Source: Artocarpus heterophyllus (Eukaryota; Streptophyta; Magnoliopsida; Rosales; Moraceae). From it: a stretch of DNA of 64,000 nucleotides. Shown here one piece after another: positions 11,422 to 21,731 of this stretch (position 1 is its first letter; each line of letters begins with the position of its first letter). The DNA lies in assembly GCA_025403435.1 (NCBI GenBank), contig CM046343.1:30352930-30416929 (forward strand). Reading direction: 5' to 3'. The position numbers and the translations under genes were made by a program. The notes under the pieces were generated by a model, which saw only the letters and a list, made by a program, of their open reading frames with translations, did no database searches and was not told where the DNA came from.

Positions 11422-12209
11422 TCAGGTGCTTTGTCCGGTCCAACAACCTCTCATAAAGTTCTCTTGTTTTTTCAAATTCACCCTCTGAAATTTCGAAGTC
11501 AATGTATTAGTAAAACATAATGCCTCTGAACCTTTAACCAATAAATGAACAACTGAAACTTTTCCTACAACCAAGTCTCCTCATTTCTAGTAGCAAGACA
11601 TTTCAATTAATGTATTCACAAAATAGATGGATCGCGCACATAAGTGCATAAAAAATCCAGACATTACCACAAAACCGAGCCGTTTATATCACTAAATCAC
11701 TACAACAAGACAAAAAGAAGCAAATGTAGAGCATTGCTAGTACCTTCCACAACAACTCCGGCGTGTCTAGCGCTGGCTGAGCAATTGCAAGTTCAAATAT
11801 GCCTCTTGCCCGCTCCATCTCACACAAGGAGTTTTCCAACTCAGCGTATTTACTCCATGCATAACGATTCTCTGGAGCCCACTCTAGATACTTCTCATGC
11901 AGTGTGCGACAGCGATCTATGTTGCCAAGTTGAAGTTCAATCTCTATATACTTCTTGAATATCTAGTAGTTAGACAACACATTAGCATAAACGAATTTAG
12001 TAAATCAACAACATAAGTTATGCACTATCTTTCAAATGGAGAAAAAGTGTAACTAAACTATTACTTTATCTTTGGGAGCTCTACCAATTGCATTGCCTAG
12101 GATCTGGCGGGCACCTTTGAGATTGAGCTGTCGTATTTCAAATTGGGCAGCAAGAAGCCAAAATTTTGCAAACGAGAACTTCTCATGGGGAATGAGACTA
12201 AGACACTCT
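11422..12209 (-). pseudogene. CROOKED NECK-like splicing factor, middle exons (5' half of split pseudogene)
   Basis: Exons read on the minus strand: 12209-12065 (starts [15 protein letters not shown]), 11962-11744 (IFKKYIEIELQLGNIDRCR ... DTPELLWK) and 11506-11422 ([11 protein letters not shown] ... RTKH). The last ends in the TCAGG duplication. These are consecutive HAT repeats of crooked neck/Clf1, aligning with the human protein (CLELIPHKKFTFAK, YIELELQL, YIDFEI). GT donors are present after LLWK and after APKDK. The acceptor expected just before YIDFEIS is missing: the sequence runs CTAATACATTGAC without an AG, as if a few bases were lost. The next available AG would drop conserved residues. 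No exons upstream of 12209 are recognisable, and LTR debris begins within a few hundred bases, so the N-terminal two thirds are absent. Confidence 0.88.
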
Positions 12210-12540
12210 CTGAAACAAAAATGATAATAGGTCAGCTATGATAGCAGACGTGTTGTTTACTGATTTAATTATAAATTGGTCCTCATTTTTGTAGTTTAGT
12301 TTTGTCAACTCTTTCTCGTTTGTTTCGTGTTTGTCTTTGTCATCTTCTCACTTTTGTTGAGATAGGTTCTTTTCTCTTTTTGTAATTCTTTTTCCCCCAT
12401 CAATAAAATTTTCTTCCTTTCTTTTTCAAAAAAAAAAGAAAAAGAAAAATCTTTTTCAAAAAAAAAAAGAACAAGAAAAAAGAAAGAATATAAAAAAGGT
12501 TTGTCTGCAGAAACATTGCTTTGGAAGAACTGATAGGACA
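12210..12540. other. Spacer with possible LINE-type 3' tail
   Basis: No gene. Bases 12290-12430 (CTTTTTGTAATTC, CATCAATAAAATT) followed by an A run resemble the 3' end of a plant LINE in plus orientation. A second A-rich block, 12461-12490, looks like a local duplication of that tail. Confidence 0.3.
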
Positions 12541-12940
12541 CCACCTATGGTTCCATAAGAGGGGCACAAGAGAAAATTGAGCTGAGATTCCAAAAGGCGA
12601 GGGTGATTTTGGTATTCACAGGAATGAGAAAACGGTTAGCAAAAGTTTGTTAGAGGGAGAGAATATAAGCTAGATTGAGTGAGGTGGAAGGTGTGCAAGA
12701 TTTTGGTGTGAATCAGAGTGGAGGCAGAGGGTCCTCAAAACCCTCCTATCTTTTCGTTACCGTAGTTCTTTTATTTCAGTCTCTAAGAGTGAATTATAAT
12801 GATGAGAACTCTGCTTCTTGCATGAAAGTATTGAGTTGTTAATAAATAAAAGGGCCAGACCCAATCTTCTTTTGCGTTAATTGTGTTAACAATTAGTTTC
12901 CATGTTGACTTATCCTGGAAAAATTGCTGGAGTCTATCAT
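12541..12940 (+). mobile_element. LTR remnant with following primer-binding site
   Basis: The sequence ends ...TATCAT and is followed at once by TGGTATCAGAGC (12941-12952), the canonical plant initiator-tRNA primer-binding site. The stretch before it is therefore the 3' part of an LTR on the plus strand. The left boundary is not clear. No matching second LTR is present in the window, so the element is truncated. Confidence 0.6.
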
Positions 12941-12962
12941 TGGTATCAGAGCGGTCAGTCCA

Positions 12963-13100
12963 ATGGCCAACTCTTCCGGTGATCCTAGGGGAACAGATCG
13001 GGTCTCTGGCATGGAACAATGCCTGGAGACATTTCATGACCAGATTCAGCTTCTTGGAAGGATGGTTGATACAGTACCGCGATTGCAAGAGGATGTGGAG
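12963..13100 (+). pseudogene. Retrotransposon gag N-terminal fragment
   Basis: A short open frame from ATG 12963, just after the primer-binding site, encodes an acidic, helical peptide (MEQCLETFHDQIQLLGRMVD) of the kind seen at the start of Ty3/gypsy gag. It is cut at about 13101 by the start of another LTR-like sequence. Family assignment is tentative. Confidence 0.45.
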
Positions 13101-13440
13101 TGTTGGAAACCGAGATTAGTATCCCACAATTACAAGGATATTAGTTAAGGGTGTTAGCTGTAGTCTTGTTTTTCCATTAGTGTTTATTGTTGGTTGACTA
13201 TTTTAGTTCTTATTCTTTAGGATTTCCTTTTTCGTAGGAGATTAGTTGCCAAGAATATCTCCTATTCCTTTTTCTCGTGGTTATAAAGTCTATACTCCCA
13301 ATAATGATCAATAAGAGAAAAAACCATAACTTTCTCAATCTCTGGTTTTATGGTTTCAGAGCCGTACTATCCACTGGCGAAATTCATCCATGATTAGATG
13401 CCTCCTAATAGGTTATGAACTCTAGAGCCATGGTTGAAGA
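13101..13440 (+). mobile_element. Second LTR remnant and primer-binding-like site
   Basis: Begins TGTTGGAAACC, a typical LTR 5' terminus, and contains AATAAGAGAAAAAACC near its end. It is followed at 13351-13362 by TGGTTTCAGAGC, a variant primer-binding site. Bases 13363-13440 would be the start of its internal region. It appears inserted into or joined with the element on its left. Confidence 0.5.
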
Positions 13441-13449
13441 TGTTGTGAG

Positions 13450-16400
13450 CGTCTACTCAGCACTCTTCCAGAAAATAGCTCATTCAGCTAGCATACAAAC
13501 ATAGTTCGACGTGGAACGCTTACTATCTTGGCATCCTGTATAATTGAAATTAGAATACTCAATAATCTCTAATCTGTCTGATCTTTGATAAGTGAGTACG
13601 AAGTCTTTTGTTATCTATAAGTAGCGAATAACCCGTTTGGCTACTTTCTAATGTTTCATTCCTAGTTTACTCAAACATCTGCCGTACTCCCACTATAAAA
13701 GCTATATCTGAACATGTGCAAACTTGAGCATATATTAGACTTTTTATTGTCGACGCATAAGAAATCTTTTACATCTTTTTTCTTTCAAGGTCATTCTTAG
13801 GGCATTGACCAAGACTAAACTTGTTTCTTTTAGTAATGGGCTTATCTCTTGATAAACAAACCTCTATGCCGAATGTACTTAAAACTGTTTCGATGTAGCT
13901 CTTTTGTGATAACCCAAGGATACCTCGAGAGCGATCTCGCAGTATCTGTATGCCTAATATAAAAGAGGTGTCCCCAAAATCTTTCATCTCAAAATTCTTT
14001 GTTAGAAATCTCTTAATTTCATGCAATAAGCCTGTATCACTACTAGCAAGCAGAATGTCATCAACGTATAAAAATATGAAGAAATATTTACTTCCACTAA
14101 ACTTACGATATACATAGTCATCAACCATATTCATCTTAAAACCATGCAAGATAATTACTTGATGAAACTTGTGATATCATTGATGGGAAGCCCGCTTGAG
14201 ACCATAAATGGATTTCTACAACTTGTAAACCATAGACTTTAGATCTCTAGATACAAAGTTTTCTGGCTAGACCATATACATCGTCTCATCAATGTCTCCA
14301 TCTAGAAATGTTGTCTTTACATCCATCTAATGTAGCTCTAAATTAAAATGAGCCACGAGTACCATTGTTGTCTTGAAAGAGTCTTTCAATGAAACTAGAG
14401 AGAGAGTCTTTTTATAATCTATGCCTTTATTTTGAGAAACCTTTGACAACTAGACGAACCTTCTATCTATCAATATTGCCTTTTGAATCCTTCTTGGTTT
14501 TAAATATTCATTTGCAACCAATGGGCTTCGCTCTTTTAAGCAACTTGACCAGATCCTAAACGTTATTGTCTTTCATGGATTTCACGTTGCCTTGCATGAC
14601 ATCAATCCACTTTTGAGAGTTTAAACTTTGCATAGGTTGTTGAAAGTTGATTGGATCATCATCCGCTAAACCTACATCAACTTCATATTATTGGAAAAAG
14701 ACAATATAATCATTTGGAATCGTACTTCTACTATCTCTAGTGGATCTCCTTAATGGCACTTCTTAAGGTTGTTGAGTTTGCTTTATTGGTGCATTAGGAA
14801 AACCCTATTGTTGTCTTGTTATAGAACAATGTTAGGAATATGATCCTGATCATCATTGGCTCGTACCGAAGTTGCATTTTGAACAATTATAGGAATTAGA
14901 GCCTGACCATTATCAATAAGCAATTTCTTCTTCAAAGGCAACATTCCTTACTTTATCTTCCCCTCCAAACTCAACATCATTAAGAAATCTTGCGTTTCCT
15001 ATCTCAAAAAAGGACTTGATAGTGTGGTCATAAAATTTAAGACCCCAAGAGCACTCAACATATCCAACAAAGTAGCAATTAACTGTTCGTGAGTCTAGTT
15101 TCTTTTCATTTAACATATAAGGTCGTGCCGTAACTAGACAACCCCAAATGTGTAAGTGCCTAATGCTAGGCTTCTTTCCACTCCATAATTCATAAGGGGT
15201 TTTAGTTACCGCAGGGCTTGGAACCCTATTAAGGATATATGTTGTAGTCTTTAGTGCTTCTCCCCAAAGTAATTCAGGTAAAGAAGAATGACGAATCATA
15301 CTTCTCACTGTATCCTTAAGTGTTCTGTTTCGTCTCTCAGCAACATTGTTCATGTTGGGTTTGCCTGACATTGTGTATTCCAGGACAATTTCACATTCCT
15401 TTAAGAATAGGGTGAGGGGTCTTATACGTTGTTCTCTTGATTCATCATATCTACCATAATATTCACCACCACGGTCAAATTTGACAGCTTTGATTTTCTT
15501 GCCAAGTTGAAGTTCAACTTCAGCTTTAAAAGACTTGGAAATGTCCAAGAATTGAGATTTCTTATGTATTAAATATAGGTAACCGTAAATTGAGTAGGCG
15601 CTTATGAATGTAATGAAATACTTTGTCATTCCAAGACGTTGTAGTCAATGGACCACAAATATCGATATGTATAAGTTCTAACATGTCTTTATATCTGTTG
15701 GCACATAATTTTCTTATGTTTGTCTATTTGTCCTTGATGCACTTAACGCAAACTTGAAAGTCTGTCAAATGTAGAATTCTATCAAAGACATGTCTATGAA
15801 TTCTTTGTTTAGAGATATTACCTAAACGCTTGTACTATAAGGTGACAGAATCCTCATTTTAATTTACACATTGTACCACGTGTACCAATATGTCAAATTT
15901 CATTATAAGAATTAACATTATCAAGCATATAAAGATGATCAATTAAAGAACCAATACTAATAAGATTTGAATTTTGAAAAGGACTAACTTTATTATTTCT
16001 AAAATAACAAGAATAACCAGATTTGTCCAAACTAGAAACAGAAATTAAATTCCGTTTAAAAGACGATGCAACATAAGTCTAATTCAAATCCAAATAAGCT
16101 TCAGTCCTTAACAATAATCTAAAGTTTCTTATAAGTTTGACTCGAACTTTATTGTCATCGTTCACAAAGATGAATCTTTTAGCATCACTTAGCGGTTAGC
16201 TCCACAAAGAACCCTACATTGACATACTTATGTGAGTAGTAACACCAGAATCTACCTACTAAGTATCTTTAGCTAGAGAAGTTAATTTAACTTCAAAACA
16301 AACTAAAGTAAGAAGCTTACCTTTCTTTGCACACCAAGCGGCATATTTGGAATACTCTTCCTTCATGTGTCCTCCCTTCGTGCAAAAGTAGCAGGTAAAT

Positions 16401-16567
16401 TTCTCATCCCGCTTCTTTTGTTTCTTCTGTTGAGGTGTTCCTTTTGTAGCATCCATAGCTCTTTTCTTTTCTTTTTTTGTTCTAAGAGGTTGATGTTGAG
16501 TGAGTACTTTCAATCTTATTTCGTTGAATCCTCTCTTCTTCTCGCACACAGTGAGATAAGAGCTCAT
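13450..16567 (-). mobile_element. Old, degraded Ty1/copia element (gag to RNase H)
   Basis: On the minus strand, in order: a gag tail with a zinc knuckle (16567-16259; C-X2-C-X4-H kept, the last Cys replaced by Tyr), an integrase segment (15629-14913; Asp in KFDRGGEY, Glu in [10 protein letters not shown], and a copia [16 protein letters not shown] stretch), and a reverse transcriptase segment (14149-13769; [13 protein letters not shown]). A relic of the following RNase-H-linked region lies near 13750-13620. Many stops and frameshifts separate these blocks. I see no LTR pair that belongs to it. It is unrelated in detail to the intact-looking element at 1843-11421 and much older. Confidence 0.85.
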
Positions 16568-17420
16568 TAAGAATCTATTTGTCCTTTTGGGTGTTATAGC
16601 TCACTTTGAATTATTCGTATTATACGGGAAGAAAAATCAAAACTAAGTGCACGAGCAAGTCCTCAGACAGCTCTAACTTTAGTGACTTTAGTTTTGAAGC
16701 GAGATTGCAAACCGATTTGAAATGAATCATCAGTTCAAAAACTATAGCATATAAGTCTTTTTAGAAATGTTCAAAAAAACTAAAAACAACCGAAAAACCC
16801 ACAAGATTGTTTTAGAGATAAAAACTTACCAAGTCGATCAAAATCTGATTGCCCACAAGAAATCAATTGTCGGTTTTTGGAAGAGTTTCTTTGGTCTGTT
16901 GAGAATTGACCGATCAACCCTTTCAATAAAATTACATATATTCATACATAACATATGAATAAAAAGAAAAACTTTTCAATTTAAATGTGTCATTGTTAGA
17001 TTATTTAACTCACAAACTATTATTCTCATAACGATGTTTTAAACTTCTTTAAGCCATTAAATTTAAATTAAATAAAGACCATGTTATTGCTTTTCAAATG
17101 CTACATTATTCTAGTATTCTAACTGGTTGCTCTGGTCGAAAATCAACCACTATAAAACTGACCATTATTGGTAAAAATCGACCCACTCTTTGTCTATTAG
17201 GTCAACTTTTGATTGCGTTTTTTAAAAATCGACCGACGTTGAAAACCAATGAAAATTGATTGATAAACACCTCTCAAGATTTTATGCTGTAAGTTTTTTT
17301 TTTTATTTCATACTGTAACATGTGAGTTTTTTATTGCTACGAATCGTGGTGTGGCCATGAACACGTGCCAATTGATGCTCCTCTTTCTTCATTCAACTAA
17401 ATTTCGGTTGGGCTTGGAAA

Positions 17421-17464
17421 CGGAACAGTCTACCGCTTCTGGCGGAACAGTCTACCGCTTCTGG
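17421..17464. repeat. Perfect 22 bp tandem duplication
   Basis: The unit starting CGGAACAGTCTACCGCTTCT occurs twice in succession (17421-17442 and 17443-17464) without a mismatch. It is a recent replication-slip type duplication in non-coding DNA. Confidence 0.9.
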
Positions 17465-17955
17465 CCAGAGATCCCCCAGATTGGACCACATCCGTCTGTT
17501 ACGATCACGGAAAAAAACCCTTTCATATTGACCACTTGTCCTTCATTAAGTCGAGTTCTCATCCAGACACCTCTTCCGCACCAATATATATATATATATA
17601 TATTTAATAGAAATCACCCAAGAATAAACTAATTCCCTAAAAAAGTAAATGAATTAAAAACTGCCCAATAAGAGTCAGCCATTTTGTGGACGCAGACACT
17701 TTGGCAATGACGTGGCGCGACGTGAACCGCGAGTTGAGGCTCCCATAAGCTCTGGCCCCATGCAGGTCCACGTGATGTAACCATGGTCACCTCTTGTTTA
17801 GCAACTCCAAACCGACATTACTCCATAACAGACCCACGTTGCACTGTACATCAACATTTCATGTTACCAGGCAATAATTTTAAATATCAAATCATTACAC
17901 AACATTTTTGATCTTGCATTAATATTATCAAACCAAGTTTATCATTTCACCTTCA

Positions 17956-18295
17956 AAAATTTGGGAAGTTTTTTTTTTTGGCTAAAAAAAAAAAAAAAAT
18001 AGTTGGCCGCCATCCTATCCAAATCCTTATCCTTATCGGCTATAACGAGCAATATCGGGGTCACAGGAGTGGTCGAAACCTTATGTCAATTTCTCTGCTT
18101 CGTCAACCCGAGGCCCACGGTAGCTAGGGCTATCACCGCTTGCTCTTACTAACCCAATGCATCAACAACCAAAGCAAGAGAGGGGGCTTTATAGGAGGTG
18201 ATGGGATTCGAACTTGAGTTGATGAAGAGAGATGTCTAACAAAAGCATCCCAATTACTTGACCACAACCTTGGGTCGTAGAAAATTTGGGAAGTT
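17956..18295 (-). mobile_element. tRNA-derived SINE (Au-like) with 15 bp target duplication
   Basis: The element body is 17971-18280 on the minus strand. It is flanked by the perfect 15 bp duplication AAAATTTGGGAAGTT (17956-17970 and 18281-18295). The 5' end has RNA polymerase III promoter boxes: A box TGGTCAAGTAATTGG (plus 18250-18264) and B box GTTCGAATCCC (plus 18203-18213). The 3' end is a T run (plus-strand A run 17984-17999) rather than poly(A), as known for the Au SINE family of plants. An extra short A run lies beyond it before the duplication. The intact target duplication argues for a fairly recent insertion. Confidence 0.88.
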
Positions 18296-19697
18296 GATTC
18301 CAATTGAAAACCCTATGAGACCATTTTTAGTACAAATAGTAATGTTAGTATTGGATTTTTCATTAAAAAGTATGAAAACAACATGTTTAATGGATTATTT
18401 TATTTTATGTTTTAATACATAATATTATTTTAAATGCTATATCTATATTTTGTCACAGTTATCAAGCTTTGAAATATGTAAAAACATTCTTTTCATATGA
18501 AAACGATTTAAAAGTAAAAATGTTGTAATTAGTAAAAGAAAAAAGCCTATATATCAACCAATAGTAGGGTAAATACTTAATTTGTCATATATTAGATTTG
18601 GTGATAAATTTGTTACCGATTTTAGTACATGATAAATTTGACATAAAAATAAACACTAAATTAGATTATTTTTTGTACTCAATTATTTAGTACATTAACA
18701 ATTTAAATTTTGTAAGATAGTGTAGTATAATAAAATTAGTTGGAACCGGAATCTTTCGGCTGAATAGGTGTTTCAACACACACGTTAATAATATATTCCT
18801 TGAGAACAATATCTACTCTGTCCAGAATACAAAAATTTGAAGAGCAAAATAACAACAAATGACCACCGGTGAATACTCTTTTACATTTGCCAAAAAATCG
18901 CATTTCACCTGTTGATCCTGCAGTGCGTCAATTATAAAACAAAAATCTGACAAAATGTTACATATGTCTTTCATCAAATGGTTAAAAAAGGTAGTAATTA
19001 TTGTAGTGGTGACAATGAGCTTGTAAAGTTTGAAGGAAAAAAAAAATGATAGGAGACGGCAAAATAGGGGACCAGATTAATGACTTTAAGAGAGTGTTAA
19101 TTATATGACTATATCTTGTAATTTTTTTTATTTTTTAATTTATATTTTTGTTTTTAGAAATTATAAAAATATCTTTTCAATTTAAAGGACTTATTACAAT
19201 TTTATTCTTTGTAAATTTTTTTAAGTTAAAAAACATAAAAGATAAGATAAAAACCCTTAATTAAGCATAATTTGTTTATGAAATATATGTTTTTTTTAAG
19301 AAAAATTCTAAAAAATATATTTTAAATTTTAAAAAGTCACAAAACTTAAGATCTTTTTTAAAAATGTGATATTTCGTTTTAAGATTTTTTTATGTTTTAA
19401 TATATAAAATATTTATCATAACTATTTAAGGATAATCGTGTTGTTTTGTTTATTTTTTTCAATTCATGTAATGAAATTGAAATAAGTTTTTAAAATTTCA
19501 AGGATACTTTTATAGTTTCTAAGAAGATTGACAAATTAAGAAATAATTAAAATTATGAGGTATAATTAAAAAAATTAATCATTTTAACAAAAAAGTAAAT
19601 TTAATGAGATTCATGTACGAGAGATTTTAGAAAATATTTTTTTGTTGAAAATTAGGGAGTGAATTCATGTTAAATTTTATGCTTAAAGTTTTATAGG

Positions 19698-19844
19698 GTG
19701 TTTGAAATAGTAGTTTAAACTATCAGTTTGAGTTTGAGAATTATAGTATATGAAAGCTTTACGCTGTAACTTTTTACTACAGTATGTGAAAGATTTATAC
19801 TATTTACAGTTTAAATAATTGGTTTGAACTACTCTTTCAAACAC
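19698..19844. mobile_element. MITE-like palindromic repeat, copy 1
   Basis: 147 bp bounded by inverted termini (GTGTTTGAAATAGTAGTTTA on the left; its near-complement ending CTCTTTCAAACAC on the right, two mismatches in 23). The middle has the AAAGCTTTACGCTGTAAC / TACAGTATGTGAAAG motif, itself roughly palindromic. It is a member of a family seen about eleven times in this window. Confidence 0.7.
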
Positions 19845-19867
19845 TTTATTGAACGGACATTGAAGAG

Positions 19868-20010
19868 GTGTTTGAAATTTTAGTTTTAATCCATCAGTTA
19901 TAAACGTAAACAATATAATAAAAAACAAAATATTGTTATAATATAAAGCTTTCGTATATTTAATTTTTAAACTAAAACATTAGTTATAACTGAAGTTTTA
20001 AACAAAAGCT
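19868..20010. mobile_element. MITE-like palindromic repeat, copy 2
   Basis: Begins GTGTTTGAAATTTTAG and contains ATAAAGCTTTCGTATATT in its core. It ends in a sequence complementary to its start (ACTGAAGTTTTAAAC). Directly follows copy 1; more diverged. Confidence 0.5.
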
Positions 20011-20849
20011 TAATGTTAAAATGACACTAAACTGTGTTTTATTTTAAAATGAGAATAGTACACTGTATTTTAGTTGTGAAATTTGTTTATTTACCTCACA
20101 TGGCTCAGATCGGATGACGACACATGAGGCTTACATCAGACAATGACAATAGGCACAGGTCAAATTCGATGGCGACTCAACGCTCAGATCTGACGAGGAT
20201 GGTGGATGCCGATCGTGGCTTGCCAAGGATCGTCGGAGGGGCGTCAAGAGAGAGAAGATTCAGTTAGGGATCTCGGTTGTGGCTTCCCAAGGCTCATCAG
20301 AGGGGTGTCGGCACGGAGAAGCTTTGAGGTGGAGAAATCAGAGAAGAGAGAGGAGAGAGCGAAAAGAAAGTATACAGAAAGAAAAAGTGAGAAGAGAGAG
20401 GGGGAATCAAGGGAAAAAAAGAGATAGGAAAAAATGAACCAGAAAAATTGTGGCATTAATTTCTTGTGGCACTAAAAAAAAATAATGTTATGAAAGTATA
20501 ACATAATATATAATTTATTTTTTTTTGCAATAAAAAGATAATTATATAAAAATAAAATAAATATAAAAAATCAGAAGATATGGCAAAGAAAACAAATTAA
20601 AGAAGAAATAAAAACAAGGGAAAATTATTTGAAAAATTTGAAGAGCTCGGTTTGTTATTGTTTTGAAAATTTTAAAATTATTTTTATATATTTTTTAAAG
20701 TAAAAATTTTAAAAATATTTTAAATATAATTTTTAAAAAATTTTAATTTTTAAAATAAAAATAATTTCACCAATTTTAATAACACAACCAAACAGGCGTT
20801 CCTTTCCCTCCTCTGGTGAACACTACCGATACGTCTCTCTCTATTGCTT

Positions 20850-21026
20850 TATTACTCTTCTTTCTTTCTTTCTTTCTTTTTTTCTCAAAAGCTTCTGTTT
20901 GGCTTGGCTTGGCTTGGCTTCATTAGGGTTTTACGTTTTGGAAAATTCTGCGAATTGTAATCTGTATTTCTGTATCCCAAGGATTTTCGTTGCCAAATTC
21001 TTCGTTTTGTGATGGAATTCCTCTAG
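20850..21026 (+). promoter_or_regulatory. SPA 5'UTR first exon (approximate start)
   Basis: A pyrimidine-rich leader (TTTCTTTC repeats at 20861-20880, then five TTGGC-type repeats near 20896-20920) runs into CTCTAG|GTATGTG, a good donor at 21027. The acceptor GGTGCAG ends at 21689 and the coding exon follows. No clear TATA box is seen, so the transcription start is a guess. Confidence 0.55.
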
Positions 21027-21727
21027 GTATGTGCTCACTTCTGTTTTCAATTTCTTTAATTGGTTTTTTGTTCGGTCTCTGTTTGGCCGCCGAGAAAATG
21101 AAAAAATTAATGGCGGTGTTTTGGTGATTTGTGCTTCTGAGTTTGTATGAAATTAATTAACTAACTACTTATCAAGCCAAGTGATTATTGTGTTACGACG
21201 AGAGCTGGTTCCGCGTTAATGGAAATGAGATTTATTATTTTCTCTCCCACTTTCGTCTGTTTTCTCGGCAACCAAACGGGTCAGAAGCATGGTTAATCTA
21301 TGATACCAACAATAGGAGGCTTGTGTGCTTGATCATTTATGGAAGTCTTCTTTTATAGAGTTGGTTGGCTTCGTCAATCATGGATTCTTCCTGCTCAGTT
21401 ATAAGCCGTGTTTACTTCTTAAAGTTTGATTATGAGGAGAACATGTGATGATATTTTGTCCAGATGCTGCAGAAGCTTCTGACGTAGGACCTACATAATT
21501 TTCTCCCTTCAAATTTCTACATTTGTATGTGTGTAAAACTTTTGTGATGCTCAATGCTAGCACAAGGAATTACTTAAACCTCTCAAAACTGTTTTGCGCT
21601 TTGATTCTGCTCTTCCTTCTCTGCTTAACTATAATAGTGTGACTGGTTTGTTTGGTTTCTGAACGGTCTCTAATTCATTGACGGTGCAGAAGCTGATTAT
21701 GGATTTGAGTGAATGAGGTCAGTTTAA
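21012..21727 (+). promoter_or_regulatory. Three very short upstream ORFs in the SPA 5'UTR
   Basis: uORF a: ATG at 21012, stop TAG 21024-21026, which are the last bases of the first exon. uORF b: ATG at 21699, TGA 21714-21716. uORF c: ATG at 21713 overlapping the end of b, TAA 21725-21727, only 4 bases before the main ATG at 21732. Each encodes four or five residues. Such minimal uORFs close to the start commonly lower translation; effect inferred. Confidence 0.6.
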
Positions 21728-21731
21728 AAGA

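Larger units (their letters stand above)
16568..20800. other. AT-rich spacer upstream of SPA
   Basis: No coding region supported. It holds a 22 bp tandem duplication (17421-17464), a less AT-rich patch with G-box-like ACGTG words (17690-17830), a SINE (17971-18280), two MITE-like repeats (19698-19844 and about 19868-20010), and a diverged tandem pair around 20212-20312. A GA-rich block (20330-20425) gives spurious open frames on both strands. Confidence 0.6.

Noticed and set aside
20206..20456. Open frames on both strands in the GA-rich block
   Set aside because: Arg/Glu/Lys or Phe/Ser repeats caused by simple sequence; no homology or gene signals.
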